Notes: generated by a model not told the origin, from the letters alone. Counted from the first letter of the stretch, positions 23,187 through 32,500 are shown. The stretch is 59,482 nucleotides of DNA from DASUWK01 sp036378435 (GCA_036378435.1 DASUWK010000024.1:1-59482), one strand, 5' to 3'. Numbers and translations are program-made.

Positions 23187-24126
23187 AGAACGTGTCCGGC
23201 AGAGCCGACCCGAACGCCTCGGCGTAGCGGGCCGTGAACTCCGCCGGCGTGTACGTGTGCTCGACGGTCCCGACCTGCTCGACCGCCCACGTCGCCGCCA
23301 GCGACGCGACGCGGCCGGCCGCCGGCACGTCCAGGCCGCGCAGGAGCCCGACCGCCAGACCGGCTCGATAGGCGTCGCCCGCGCCGGTCGGATCGACCTC
23401 CCGGGTGGGGGGCGCGGGCGGAATCTCGTGCCTTAAGCCGCCCACCTCGATCACCGACCCCTGTCGGCCGAGGGTCGTGACCACGAGCTCGGCGCCCAGA
23501 TCGGTGGGGGCGCGGCCCGTCTTCTGTGAGAGCAGCTCCATCTCGTAGTCGTTGCCGATCACGATCCAGGCGCCGCGGGCGCCGTCGGCGAGGGCTTCGC
23601 CGGACAGGTCCTTGATCTCGAAAGCCGGGTCATAGACGAACCGGACGCCTCGCTCCTGGCACTCGCGCGCGAGCCTGACGATGGCGGCCGGGTCGTTCGG
23701 GCCGACGATCGCGGCCTCCGGGTTGGGCACGCTGTCCTCGATCCCGAGCATCGGCGCTTTGTACATCGCGCCGCCGTAGTAGCCGGTGAGCTGGTTGCTG
23801 TCCAGGTCGGTGGTGGTGAAACCGGTCGCCGTGAGCTCGCCCTCCAGCAGGCGCAGGCCGCGGCAGTCGACGCCCAGCGACTCCAGCCACTGCTTGTGCT
23901 CGGCGCCATCGTGCCCCGCCGTGGCCAGGATGGCCGCCGGGTGCTGCAGCAGGCGCAGGTTGTAGGCGTAGTTGAGGGCGCAGCCGCCGCGGCGTCTTTG
24001 GAGGCTCTCGACGTTGAAGCTCAGGTTGAGCACGTGAGCCTTGTCGAGCAGGATGTGGTCCCGGAAGCGGCCGGCGTAGGTGAGGATGTAGTCGAACGCG
24101 ACCGAACCGCTGGCGACGATCGTCAC
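23179..24126 (-). CDS. PfkB-family carbohydrate/nucleoside kinase
   Basis: The 315-residue product shows the PfkB N-terminal glycine motif in modified form (RRGGCALNYAYNLRLL) and the C-terminal catalytic motif DPTGAGDAYRAGLAVGLL, with the catalytic Asp in GAGD. The N-terminus (ASGSVAFDYI) and overall layout resemble the adenosine-kinase-like branch rather than fructokinase. It phosphorylates a sugar or nucleoside with ATP. The start is GTG at 24126. It is separated from the upstream histone-like gene by a terminator. Confidence 0.88.
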   Translation of the reverse strand: MTIVASGSVAFDYILTYAGRFRDHILLDKAHVLNLSFNVESLQRRRGGCALNYAYNLRLLQHPAAILATAGHDGAEHKQWLESLGVDCRGLRLLEGELTATGFTTTDLDSNQLTGYYGGAMYKAPMLGIEDSVPNPEAAIVGPNDPAAIVRLARECQERGVRFVYDPAFEIKDLSGEALADGARGAWIVIGNDYEMELLSQKTGRAPTDLGAELVVTTLGRQGSVIEVGGLRHEIPPAPPTREVDPTGAGDAYRAGLAVGLLRGLDVPAAGRVASLAATWAVEQVGTVEHTYTPAEFTARYAEAFGSALPDTFFS

Positions 24127-24141
24127 GACTTAGAAGGTAAA

Positions 24142-24163
24142 GGGCCCGGCCTGAGCCGGGCCC
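24142..24163 (-). terminator. Intrinsic terminator of the phasin/H1-like gene
   Basis: GGGCCCGGC and GCCGGGCCC form a perfect 9-bp stem with a CTGA loop. On the minus strand a TTTACCTT run follows. It lies 12 bp after the end of the H1-like gene and before the kinase start. Confidence 0.75.
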
Positions 24164-24175
24164 TGCACTACCCCT

Positions 24176-24691
24176 TTAGGCGGAGCGGCGAGCGGCTGTT
24201 CGCCGGGTCGAGGCGACCCTGCGCGACGCCCTCTTGTTCGTCCGCCGTGCGGCCGTCCGCGTCTCGGTGGCGGTGGTTCGCGCCGCCCGTCCAACGCTCC
24301 GCTTCGGCCGTGCCGGCGGGGTGCTGGCGCGCTCGATCCGGTCGATCGCACGCGAGAACTGCGACAGCGAGCCGTGGAACACGTCCAGACCGCGGTAGGC
24401 GATCTCGCCGACCAGGTCCACCCGGCGAGCCCGGGCCTTCACCAGGCTCAGGCCGCGGAGCACGATCCGCTCCGGCAGCAGCGCCTCGGCCAGTTCCTGC
24501 GCGTCGTCGATCGTCGAGCCGAGCTCGCGGTCGATCTTGCGCCGGGCCGGTGCGCCCTTGCGCTCCAGGCGAGCGGTCTCCCGCTCAACGGTCCGCCGGG
24601 GGTTGCTGAACGCCTCGGCAGCCGAGATGACGGCGCCGGTGGCTACGTCGGCGGCGTTGTCGACGGCGTTCGTGATGTCTTTCACTTCCAT
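24176..24691 (-). CDS. Small helical protein with histone H1-like Arg/Thr/Ala tail (phasin-like)
   Basis: The 171-residue product has two parts. Residues 1-115 are amphipathic helix with acidic and basic heptad-like runs (ITNAVDNAADVATGAVISAA...) and resemble phasin or apolipoprotein-type surface helices. Residues 116-171 are an Arg/Lys/Ala/Thr-rich tail (RRTNKRASRR...RRTAARRSA), as in bacterial H1-like proteins. It could bind DNA or RNA, or coat storage granules through the helical part. It has the best promoter in the window, a good AAGGAG ribosome binding site and its own terminator, so it is probably an abundant single-gene transcript. The function is not established. Confidence 0.65.
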   Translation of the reverse strand: MEVKDITNAVDNAADVATGAVISAAEAFSNPRRTVERETARLERKGAPARRKIDRELGSTIDDAQELAEALLPERIVLRGLSLVKARARRVDLVGEIAYRGLDVFHGSLSQFSRAIDRIERASTPPARPKRSVGRAARTTATETRTAARRTNKRASRRVASTRRTAARRSA

Positions 24692-24736
24692 CTGGCTTCT
24701 CCTTGTTTGAATTCCGATACGTCCGCGTACCAGTCA

Positions 24737-24765
24737 ATTATAACGCAATGCAGCAAATGCGTCAG
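24737..24765 (-). promoter_or_regulatory. Sigma-70-type promoter, consensus -10
   Basis: On the minus strand CTGACG (24765-24760), a 17-nt spacer and a perfect TATAAT (24742-24737) lie about 45 bp before the ATG of the H1-like gene. This is the closest match to the housekeeping consensus seen in the window. Confidence 0.75.
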
Positions 24766-24787
24766 GGAGAAGGTGGGGAAGGAACGG

Positions 24788-25090
24788 TCAACGCCCGGCG
24801 AAGCGATCGATCAGCGACTGCGCGAACTCGCCGAAGACGTCGTAGTGAGCTACGTTACGACGCTTTTCAGGCTGAATCCACTCCGGGCGTAGCCCGTGGC
24901 GGCGGCCCCACTCCTCGAGTTGCGGGCGCAGGCCGATCACGTGGAGGAACGGCTTGGTGCGAGGGAAGCCGCGGATGGTCGTTCCGTGCCAGTGATCGAA
25001 GTTGCGGTGGATCGCAATCCCGCCCGCCTCGGCGAACTCGATCGCCGCGCGGATGTCGCGCCGCTCGAAATAACGTTCAGGTGCGGGCAT
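24788..25090 (-). CDS. Small protein, distantly DUF4031-like
   Basis: The product is 100 residues from the ATG at 25090, overlapping the end of the helicase-nuclease gene by 14 nt, so translation is probably coupled. The pattern FLHVIGLRPQLEEWGRRHGL, then EWIQ and later AHYDVFG recalls DUF4031 proteins, which combine a histidine-containing segment, an LGL-xxxWxQ block and an HYD motif. The match is by eye and weak. Conserved His, Trp and Asp residues suggest an enzyme or metal-binding protein. Its position downstream of two recombination helicases suggests an accessory role in DNA processing, but that is inference. Confidence 0.5.
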   Translation of the reverse strand: MPAPERYFERRDIRAAIEFAEAGGIAIHRNFDHWHGTTIRGFPRTKPFLHVIGLRPQLEEWGRRHGLRPEWIQPEKRRNVAHYDVFGEFAQSLIDRFAGR

Positions 25091-28058
25091 GCGAGCACGC
25101 CGGCCGGTACGCACAGGCGAAGCAGGGCCGGGCCGCGTGCTCCGGACCGATCTCGTAGTCGCCCGCCCGGATCGCTTCAGCCGCCCGGAGCACCCTGGCC
25201 CGCGCCGCGCCGGCGTCGGGCTCGACCTCGATGAGCTCGCCCGCGGGTAGGTGATAGATCGCCAGCCGCGGGTTCGAGCCCCCCGGCAGCAGCCCCGAGC
25301 CCGCGGCGAGCGCGTAGATCCTCAGCTGCGTCGAATAGGCTTCCCGCAGGCTGCGATCGAGGGTGCGATTGGTCTTGTAATCGACCAGCACGGAGCGGCC
25401 GCCCAGCTCGGCGACGCGATCCACCGCGCCGCGAACCCGGACCCCCTCGAACCGGAGCGTGAACTCGATCTCCGTGCCGAGCGTCGGCGCCGATGCCAGC
25501 GGCTGCTGCAGATATCTCTGGAGCATCTCCGCGCCCCGGCTGCGCTCACCGTCTTCGAGGGCGAAGGAATCGGCCAGCTCCAGGAATCGCTGCTCCAGCG
25601 AGCCGCCGCGCTCGTGCCACTCGCGCAGTGCCTCATGCACGGACGCGCCCAGCTCCGATCCGCGCCGCGCGGGTTTCGGGAGAAGCTCGTCGGGTGGGGC
25701 CGGCACCTGCCAGACCTGCTCGAGCCGGTAGCGAACCGGGCAGACCTCATACGCGTGGAGCTGGGAGAAGCTCAGGGCGATCTCCGGTGGCGCGGCGACC
25801 GCGGTGGCCGTCCCTGTCCGCTCCAGCCGCTGCAGCCGCTCGATCAGCGTGTCGACCGCCAGGACCGGGCCTGCGGGCGCCGGCGCGCCGACCGGGAGCT
25901 CGAGCTGTTCGCCGGCCAGCAGGCGCCCCGACTCAGGGTGCGTGCGCACCCAGCCCAGGATCTCGGCGAAGTGGTCGTGCTCCGCCTCGGTGTCGACCTC
26001 CTCGATCGCGGTTTCGCTGCGCGAGGCGGTCACGTAGAGGCGCTGAGAGGCTCGCGTCAGCGCGACATAGACAGCGCGCCTGCGCTCCTGCCGGTGCAGG
26101 CGCACCGCCTCCGAGGCCGGCTCGAGCTGCTGGAACCGCGGGTGGAAGCCGCCGCGCCACCAACGCATGACGAACCCCGCGCTCTCGGGGTCGAAGAACA
26201 GCCTCTCCGATTCGCGCGAGCGGGGAGGCCGGAGATTGACGAGGAAGACGATCGGGAACTCGAGGCCCTTGGCGGCATGGATCGTGAGCAGGCGCACCGC
26301 CTCGGCGCCACCCGCCTCGGCCTCCGGCACAGGGACCTCCGCCTCCACCATTCGGTCGAGATGCCGGATGAAATCGCCTGTCCGTTCATGGCCGCTCTCG
26401 AACACGGCCGCCATCCGGAACGCCTTGCGCAGGTTGAACAGGATCCGCGGACCCTCGCGGGCCGCCCGCAGCTGAGCGTGGCGCAGGTAGCCGGTTTCTT
26501 CGAGCAGCCGGTTGAGGACGTCCGCGACCGTCAGCGCGTCCTGGCGGCGGGCGACGGCGTCGATCTTCGCCAGCAGCTTCTCTCCGCGCTCGGCTGTGAC
26601 GGCGTCGATCTCAGGAAAGCCTTCGGCCCGCGACTCTTCCCAACAGTCGCGCAGGCGGACGCCGCGCCGTCCGAGCCGCCGCAGCGCCAGCGGATACATC
26701 CCGGCGTCGTCGAGGCGGACGAGCGGGCCCTGCAGGACTCGCGCGAGGGCGCCGTCGTCCAGGGGATCGCTGGTGAGACGCAGCAGCGCGACCACGTCCT
26801 TGACCTCCTCGCGGTCGAAGAAGCCGCTGCCGCCGGACGTCACGTACGGGATGCCACGCGCGCGGAGCTCCTCCTCGAACGCGTTGGGCAGGTACCGCAG
26901 CGTGTGCGACAGGATGGCGATGTCGGAGTAGGCGGTGCCCTGCTCATGGAGGCGCACGATCTCGCCGGCGATGAGGCCGGCCTCGCGCGCCGGATCGGAG
27001 GCCATACCCACCGACACAGCCGGAGCGCCGCGCGAGCCGTGCGCCGCGACCAGCGCCGGCTCGGTCTTGAAGTCTTCGTCCCGGCGGATGAAGAAAGTCG
27101 CGAGGTCGCAGACCTCCTGCGGCGAGCGGTGGTTCTCGGTGAGGTCCAGGCGCACGCCGGGGAAGGTCCTGATGTTCTCGATCTCGGCGTCCCGCCAACC
27201 GTAGATCGACTGCTTGGCGTCGCCGACGACGACCACGTTGGCGAGGTCGGGAGCCGCGAGCAGCCGGATCAGCTCCATCTGGATCCGGTTGGTGTCCTGG
27301 AACTCGTCCACCAGCAGGTGCTGGAAGCGGCGGCGGCACACGGTGCGGAAGTCCGCGCTTCGATCGAGGGCGCCGATGACCGCGAGTATCAGGTCGTCGA
27401 AGTCGCTGGCGCCGGCCGAGGCGAGCTCCTGCTCATAGGTCGCGTAGACCATGTGCAGCAAGTCGATGGCTTCGGACTCCGCCTGGGCCGCCGGCTCGGA
27501 CGGGTTGGGCCACGCGGCCTCATGTAGCTCCCTGGCGCGATCGCGGAACCGGTCGGGCGAGATGCCGCGGCCCTTCAGGCGCAGCGCGAAGCCCAGCCCG
27601 TAGCGCAGAAGATCGCCGACGTCATCCGGGGTCAGAGCCTTGAGCGAGTCGAGGTCCACCGAGCCCGCTTCCCCGCTGCGGAGCCGATCGCGCAGGTCGT
27701 CGACGAGGAGGCGCTGGGCGGTGTCGTCCAGCACCCGCAGCTCCCGCGGTACGCCGACCAGATAGGCGTGCTCTCGCAGCAGCCTCGCGCAGATGGCGTG
27801 GAAGGTGCCTATCCAGGCCGACTCGAGGTCGGCGCCGTGCCCCAGCTCCCGCTGGATCCGGGCCTGGAGCTCCGCCGCCGCCCGGTCGGTGAAGGTGACG
27901 GCGAGGATGCGGTCGACCGGCACCTTCTGCTCGCGGTGGAGCCAGCAGAAGCGCTCGACCATCGTCGTCGTCTTGCCCGTGCCCGGCCCGGCCGCGATCA
28001 GGTGCGCCGCGTCGAGGTCGGCGTGCGCGGCGACCAGCTGCTGCTGAGTGAGGCTCAT
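25077..28058 (-). CDS. UvrD/RecB-type helicase-nuclease (AdnAB/AddAB-like, second subunit)
   Basis: The product is 993 residues from the ATG at 28058. Motor motifs are in order: the Q-motif TQQQLVAA, Walker A GPGTGKTT (24-31), VTFTDRAAAEL, LLVDEFQDTN, GDAKQSIYGWR, LTENHRSP, TIHAAKGLEFPIVFL and YVALTRASQRLYV. The C-terminal RecB-family nuclease carries VDYKTNRT and four Cys in a Cas4-like Fe-S arrangement, one in YEVCPVRYRL and three at the extreme C-terminus. The first gene encodes the same architecture, so both subunits are helicase-nucleases, as in mycobacterial AdnAB. The pair should resect double-strand breaks. Its ATG overlaps the first subunit's stop by 4 nt. Confidence 0.9.
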   Translation of the reverse strand: MSLTQQQLVAAHADLDAAHLIAAGPGTGKTTTMVERFCWLHREQKVPVDRILAVTFTDRAAAELQARIQRELGHGADLESAWIGTFHAICARLLREHAYLVGVPRELRVLDDTAQRLLVDDLRDRLRSGEAGSVDLDSLKALTPDDVGDLLRYGLGFALRLKGRGISPDRFRDRARELHEAAWPNPSEPAAQAESEAIDLLHMVYATYEQELASAGASDFDDLILAVIGALDRSADFRTVCRRRFQHLLVDEFQDTNRIQMELIRLLAAPDLANVVVVGDAKQSIYGWRDAEIENIRTFPGVRLDLTENHRSPQEVCDLATFFIRRDEDFKTEPALVAAHGSRGAPAVSVGMASDPAREAGLIAGEIVRLHEQGTAYSDIAILSHTLRYLPNAFEEELRARGIPYVTSGGSGFFDREEVKDVVALLRLTSDPLDDGALARVLQGPLVRLDDAGMYPLALRRLGRRGVRLRDCWEESRAEGFPEIDAVTAERGEKLLAKIDAVARRQDALTVADVLNRLLEETGYLRHAQLRAAREGPRILFNLRKAFRMAAVFESGHERTGDFIRHLDRMVEAEVPVPEAEAGGAEAVRLLTIHAAKGLEFPIVFLVNLRPPRSRESERLFFDPESAGFVMRWWRGGFHPRFQQLEPASEAVRLHRQERRRAVYVALTRASQRLYVTASRSETAIEEVDTEAEHDHFAEILGWVRTHPESGRLLAGEQLELPVGAPAPAGPVLAVDTLIERLQRLERTGTATAVAAPPEIALSFSQLHAYEVCPVRYRLEQVWQVPAPPDELLPKPARRGSELGASVHEALREWHERGGSLEQRFLELADSFALEDGERSRGAEMLQRYLQQPLASAPTLGTEIEFTLRFEGVRVRGAVDRVAELGGRSVLVDYKTNRTLDRSLREAYSTQLRIYALAAGSGLLPGGSNPRLAIYHLPAGELIEVEPDAGAARARVLRAAEAIRAGDYEIGPEHAARPCFACAYRPACSHART

Positions 28059-31000
28059 TCGTTGGGGGCCCCGGCAAAGGGGCAGACCGCCGCCTGCCGG
28101 CAACCGGTGAAGTGGAGACAGGTGCCGGGAACCGGCCTCGGCTCGGGGGCGAAGTGCCCAGCCCGAATCCTCTCGACGGCAGTTGCCACCAGGCCGCGGC
28201 CGCGATCCAGCTCGTCCGCGCTGATCTGCTTCTCGAGCCACTCTTTGCCCGTCACCGGCTCGCCCAGCGCGAACAGGGCCTGGCGGATCGAGTTGTAGAC
28301 CCACTCCTTCGGAAACCAGAGCGACAGGTAGCGCGGCTCCAGCGCCAGCGGCACGCCTTCCTCGTCGACGCCCTCGCGGCAGGCCAGGTAGTACAGCGCC
28401 AGCTGCACGTCGTAGGCGTCGGGGCCGAAGTAGCGCTGGTAGTTCGTCGTCATGCTCCCGCCCCGGCCGGTCTTGTAGTCGACGACCTCGCAGGCGCCGG
28501 CGCCCATGTCGTTGATCCGGTCGATCTTGCCGTGGATCTCCGCGCCGTCCAGCTGGAGGATGAACTTCTTCTCGGTCGCGATCGTCCCGAGCCGGCGGAT
28601 CTTCTGGAAGGACGTCGCGAAGCGGATGTAGTGCTCCAGCGTGCGGCGAACCTCGGCCTCCTCGCGGGCGGCATCCAGCACGCCCTCCATGCGGTCGAGG
28701 TAGTTGGCGAGGTGGTCGCCGAGGGCATCCTCGAGCCACTCCCGCTGCGCCTCCGACGGCAGGTGCCTCCACTCCTCCTCGCGGTTGTGGAAGTCCTCCA
28801 GCACCTGGTGCAGGAACCGGCCGCGCTCCATCTCCGGGCCGGGGGGCGACGGGTTGAGGCCGGGGTGGTGCTCGTACCAGTAGAGGCGCGGGCAGCGGAG
28901 ATAGGAGTTGAGGTCCGTCGCGCTGAAGTGGTGTGGGTCGGCCCCCGCGGGGGGCACGGCGTGCGGGCGGAACGGCCGCCCCGACGCGCGGTCGTGCACA
29001 AAGCCCAGGTCGACGCCGAGCGCCGTCAGGGCATCCGCCTGAGCCGGGGCGAGGCGGCCGCCGTCCAGCGCGAGGAGCGTCTCGGCCTCGGCGACCGTGA
29101 TCACCTCGGCGGCGCTCACGTCAGCCTTCGCTCGAGTGAGCTCGCGGCGCTCGGCGGCGAAGTCCGCCGGCTCGAGAAACCCGGACGGTCCGGCGGTCTT
29201 CCGGTACTCGTCGGCGTACGTGACATAGAGGCGCTCGCGGGCGCGCGTGAACGCCACGTAGGCGAGGCGCGCCTCCTCCTGGACGCCCTCTTCAAGCGTG
29301 GCCGGCCAGGGCGGCCGGAAGCCGACCAGCGACTCCTCGAGCCAGCGTCGCTCCTGCTCGTCCAGCAGCGGGTGCGAACGGGCGGGCGGCGGAAAGGCGC
29401 CATGCGCGAAACCGGCCACGAACACAGTGCGGAACTCCAGGCCTTTCGCCTGGTGGACGGTCATCACCTGCACCGCGTCCGGCCTGCCGGGCGCCGGCTC
29501 GTTCTCGTCGATCGCCCGGGCCAGCAGCGACTCGAGCCGGTCGACAGCCTCGAGCGTCGGCGGCGCCCCGTAGAGACGGGTCGAGACCTCGTCCACCTCG
29601 GCGAACGCTTCCAGGGCCGCGCGCAGATCCGCCAGCGCCTCGTCGCGCTCGGGCGCCTCCAGGTCGTCGAGGATCTGGCGCAGCGCGCCGGTGTCGAGCA
29701 GCACGCCGTGCGCGAGCGTGCCGATGCCGGCCTCCTTCGCCCTGCGCCGCAGCGTGTAGAAAGCCGTCAGCGCACGGTGCAGCGCTTCGCGATCGGCTTC
29801 GGTCAGCAGCTCCAGCGCTGGAGGTAGCGGCCGCAGCTCTTCAGGCGGTTCGACCGTGCCTCCCCAAGGCAGCGGGTAGCGCTCCGGATCGGCCTCGGCC
29901 AGCCGGTACATCAGCGCCCGCACCACCTTGCCCAGCGCGCGGCCTTCGTCACGCGCATGGGCGCGGAGCCGCCCCACGGCGCGCCGGCCCACTCCCGCCA
30001 GCGCGCTCTCCAGGGCGCCGGCCAGCGCGTCGGCGTCATCCGGCCGCAGCAGCGCGCGCAGATAGCCGAGCAGAAAGCGGACCACCTGGTTGCGGGCGAG
30101 GCCGGCGCGGCCGCGCACCTCGTAGGGGACGTTCAGCGCCTTGAGCGCTTCCTCGAAGGGAGCGGCCAGGGTGGTCGTGCTCCGGAGTAGGATCGCGAAG
30201 TCGCCGTAGTGGTGGTCCTCGGCGGCCAGGGTCCGGATCTCGCGGGCGACGAAGAACGCCTCGTCCGCCGCGTTGAGCTCACGGCCCACGGTGACGGTCC
30301 CTTCGGCATGCGTCTCCAGCACGACCGGCTTGCGACCCGGGTGCGTCGCGCGCAGCAGGCGCTCGGCGCCCTCCAGGACCACCGCGGGGCAGCGGCGGCT
30401 GACCTGCAGCTCGGCGGTGCGCGCCGCATAGCGCTCCACGAACTCCTCGGCCAGGAGCTGCGGCTGCGTGCCTCGGAAGCCGTAGATCGACTGGTCCGGG
30501 TCGCCGAAGACGGCGAGACGGGGCGACGACTCCGGCGGAGCGATCCGTGCCAGCAGCTGGAACTGGGCCGGGTCCACGTCCTGGAACTCGTCGACGAGCA
30601 CGTACTGGAACTGCTCCCGAAGGGTCTGCTGGAGCTTGAGATCGGACTCGAGCAGGCCGATCGTCAGCGCCACCAGGTCGCGGAAGTCGAGGAGGTGCGC
30701 GTCTATCAGCCGCTGCTGGTAGGCGGAGAAGATGCGCGCGAGGACGCGCAGCCGCTCCGGCGCGCCGCCCGCCGCGAGGAAGGCGAACTGGGCCGGCGTC
30801 ACCAGGTTCTGCTTGAGCAGCGCGACGAAACCGAGCACGTCCTCGGCCAGGGCCTCGGACCTGCGGACGGGCGCAAGCTCGCCCAGCTCTGCGTCCGACA
30901 GCTCGCCGAGGACCTGCCGCATGACCACCCACTCCTGGAAGCCGCTGACCAGGAGCCGCTGCTCGTCGGGCAGGTGCTCGCGGACCAGGCGTGCGCAGAA

Positions 31001-31249
31001 GCTGTGAAACGTGCTCACCCAGGCGCGCTGGTACGAGTCCCGCAGCCGCTCGTCGAGGCGGCGGCCGATCTCCGCCGCGGCGCTCGTCGAGAAGGTGAGG
31101 ACGAGGATCTGGTCGCGCGTGGCGCGGCCGCTCGAGACCAGCTCGGCGTAAAGCTCGGTCAGCGCGTGCGTCTTACCGGTGCCCGGCCCAGCGATCACGC
31201 GCAGCGGCCCGTCCAGGAGCTCCAGGTTGGGTGTGATGACGGTGGACAA
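28055..31249 (-). CDS. UvrD/RecB-type helicase-nuclease (AdnAB/AddAB-like, first subunit)
   Basis: The product is 1064 residues from the TTG at 31249, which has a GAGGAA ribosome binding site 5 nt upstream. A longer frame to 31309 would start upstream of the TACAAT box. Motifs are Walker A GPGTGKTHA (21-29), LTFSTSAAAEIG, VLVDEFQDVD, GDPDQSIYGFRG, MTVHQAKGLEFRTVFV and YVAFTRARERLYV. The C-terminal nuclease has CEVVDYKTGRGG and the Fe-S Cys set (YLRCPRLYWY plus three Cys in the last 25 residues). The Q-motif is poorly conserved (ITPNLELL). It is the first gene of the operon, followed by the second subunit and the small DUF4031-like gene. Confidence 0.9.
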   Translation of the reverse strand: MSTVITPNLELLDGPLRVIAGPGTGKTHALTELYAELVSSGRATRDQILVLTFSTSAAAEIGRRLDERLRDSYQRAWVSTFHSFCARLVREHLPDEQRLLVSGFQEWVVMRQVLGELSDAELGELAPVRRSEALAEDVLGFVALLKQNLVTPAQFAFLAAGGAPERLRVLARIFSAYQQRLIDAHLLDFRDLVALTIGLLESDLKLQQTLREQFQYVLVDEFQDVDPAQFQLLARIAPPESSPRLAVFGDPDQSIYGFRGTQPQLLAEEFVERYAARTAELQVSRRCPAVVLEGAERLLRATHPGRKPVVLETHAEGTVTVGRELNAADEAFFVAREIRTLAAEDHHYGDFAILLRSTTTLAAPFEEALKALNVPYEVRGRAGLARNQVVRFLLGYLRALLRPDDADALAGALESALAGVGRRAVGRLRAHARDEGRALGKVVRALMYRLAEADPERYPLPWGGTVEPPEELRPLPPALELLTEADREALHRALTAFYTLRRRAKEAGIGTLAHGVLLDTGALRQILDDLEAPERDEALADLRAALEAFAEVDEVSTRLYGAPPTLEAVDRLESLLARAIDENEPAPGRPDAVQVMTVHQAKGLEFRTVFVAGFAHGAFPPPARSHPLLDEQERRWLEESLVGFRPPWPATLEEGVQEEARLAYVAFTRARERLYVTYADEYRKTAGPSGFLEPADFAAERRELTRAKADVSAAEVITVAEAETLLALDGGRLAPAQADALTALGVDLGFVHDRASGRPFRPHAVPPAGADPHHFSATDLNSYLRCPRLYWYEHHPGLNPSPPGPEMERGRFLHQVLEDFHNREEEWRHLPSEAQREWLEDALGDHLANYLDRMEGVLDAAREEAEVRRTLEHYIRFATSFQKIRRLGTIATEKKFILQLDGAEIHGKIDRINDMGAGACEVVDYKTGRGGSMTTNYQRYFGPDAYDVQLALYYLACREGVDEEGVPLALEPRYLSLWFPKEWVYNSIRQALFALGEPVTGKEWLEKQISADELDRGRGLVATAVERIRAGHFAPEPRPVPGTCLHFTGCRQAAVCPFAGAPNE

Positions 31250-31285
31250 ATGTTCCTCGGGTAGGCGGCTCGGGCGAGCTCTGGA

Positions 31286-31291
31286 ATTGTA
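31286..31291 (-). promoter_or_regulatory. -10 box of the helicase-nuclease operon
   Basis: TACAAT on the minus strand lies 36 nt before the TTG at 31249. It leaves a short leader with a GAGGAA ribosome binding site. The candidate -35 (TTCCGG, 19 nt away) is weak. Confidence 0.45.
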
Positions 31292-31327
31292 GGCCGGGGC
31301 ATCCGGCATCCCGGAAACTTCTTAACC

Positions 31328-32485
31328 GTGACCGACCACCAGCGCCGGACCCTGGTCTGGTGCGGTCTCGCCGCGCTGCTGAGCGCCCTCGACGGATCGG
31401 TGCTGTTCCTCGCCCTCCCCGCGATCGGCACCGAGTTCCACGCCAAGCTGCCCTCCCTGGCGAACCTCGGGTCGGTGGTGGCGCTGGGCGCGGTGGGAGC
31501 GCTGCCGCTGGGGCTGCTCGCGGATCGCCGCGGCCGTCGGCTGCTGATCGCTGCCGGCACAGCCGGCTTCGGACTTGCCGACCTGGCCAGCGCGGTCGCT
31601 CCGAACCTCGGTTGGCTGGCCGCCCTGCGGGTTGTGGCGGTCGTGTTCGAGACCGCGGTCGCCGAAGCCGCCCTGATCCTCGTGGTCGAAGCGATGCCCG
31701 CCTCACACCGCGGCCTCGGCTCGGGGGCCATCGCGGTGGCCGGTGGCCTCGGCGCCGGCATCGCCACGGTCGCCTATCCGCTGGTGGCGCCGCACTGGCG
31801 CCTGCTCTATCTGGTGGGGGCGGTGGCGCTGCCGGTCGCCTTGCTGACCTGGCGGCGGCTGCCCGAGAGCGAGGTCTGGGAGCAGGCGCGCTCGCTCCCG
31901 GCGCTCGCGTGGCGCGGCCCTTGGGTGCGCCGCCTCGTGCTCGTGGCGGCGGCCGCGCTGCTCGGCGCCGTCCTGTTCGAGCCCGCGGGCTTGCTGCTGC
32001 CATTCTTCGCCAGCCGCGAGCTCCACCTGGGACCGGCGGCGATCAGCGCCGTGGTGCTCGGCGCCTCGCTGCTGGGCGGCGTCACCTACGTCGTGGGCGG
32101 AGTCCTGACCGATCGCTTGGGGCGGCGCCGGCTGGGCGTGGCCTTGGCGCTGGCCAGCTCGCTGGCCGGCGGGGCGGCCTTCGTGGGCGGCGCCGGCCTG
32201 TTCGTGGGCGGCAATCTCGCTTTCGGGGCACTCGCCTCAGCGGTAGCGCCTGTCTTCAGCGCCTGGTTCGCAGAGCTCTTCCCGACCCGCGTCCGTGTCA
32301 CGGCGGAGATGCTGGACGTGGTCGCCGGCGCCCTGGGCGGGGTGGCCGGCCTTCAGCTCGCGACGCTGCTGGCCGCCCACGTCGGCCTCGGCCACGCGAT
32401 CGCTCTGGAAACCCTGGTCGCGGTGCCCGGAGCCTTGATCCTCGTGCTCCTGCCCGAGACGGGTGGCCATGAGCTCGACGGCTGA
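31328..32485 (+). CDS. Major facilitator superfamily transporter
   Basis: The 385-residue product has about 12 hydrophobic spans. The first cytoplasmic loop has the MFS signature in the form GLLADRRGRRLL, and the matching loop between spans 8 and 9 has GVLTDRLGRRRLG. The layout LDGSVLFLALPAIG with a charged first helix suits a sugar-porter or drug-exporter type. The C-terminal LFPTRVRVTAEM segment resembles the metabolite:H+ symporters. The cargo is unknown. The start is GTG, 18 bp from the divergent frame of the helicase gene. Confidence 0.88.
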   Translation: MTDHQRRTLVWCGLAALLSALDGSVLFLALPAIGTEFHAKLPSLANLGSVVALGAVGALPLGLLADRRGRRLLIAAGTAGFGLADLASAVAPNLGWLAALRVVAVVFETAVAEAALILVVEAMPASHRGLGSGAIAVAGGLGAGIATVAYPLVAPHWRLLYLVGAVALPVALLTWRRLPESEVWEQARSLPALAWRGPWVRRLVLVAAAALLGAVLFEPAGLLLPFFASRELHLGPAAISAVVLGASLLGGVTYVVGGVLTDRLGRRRLGVALALASSLAGGAAFVGGAGLFVGGNLAFGALASAVAPVFSAWFAELFPTRVRVTAEMLDVVAGALGGVAGLQLATLLAAHVGLGHAIALETLVAVPGALILVLLPETGGHELDG

Positions 32486-32500
32486 CTAGGCTTTCGCAGA

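Noticed and set aside
25255..25285. tRNA-like TTCGAGCCCC segment
   Set aside because: It lies within the conserved nuclease domain coding sequence, and no acceptor or anticodon stem can be built around it.
25251..27527. Plus-strand open frame of about 760 codons opposite the helicase-nuclease
   Set aside because: It is a shadow of the conserved minus-strand gene. The repeated Arg/Ala/Leu/Gln composition is that of reversed codons.
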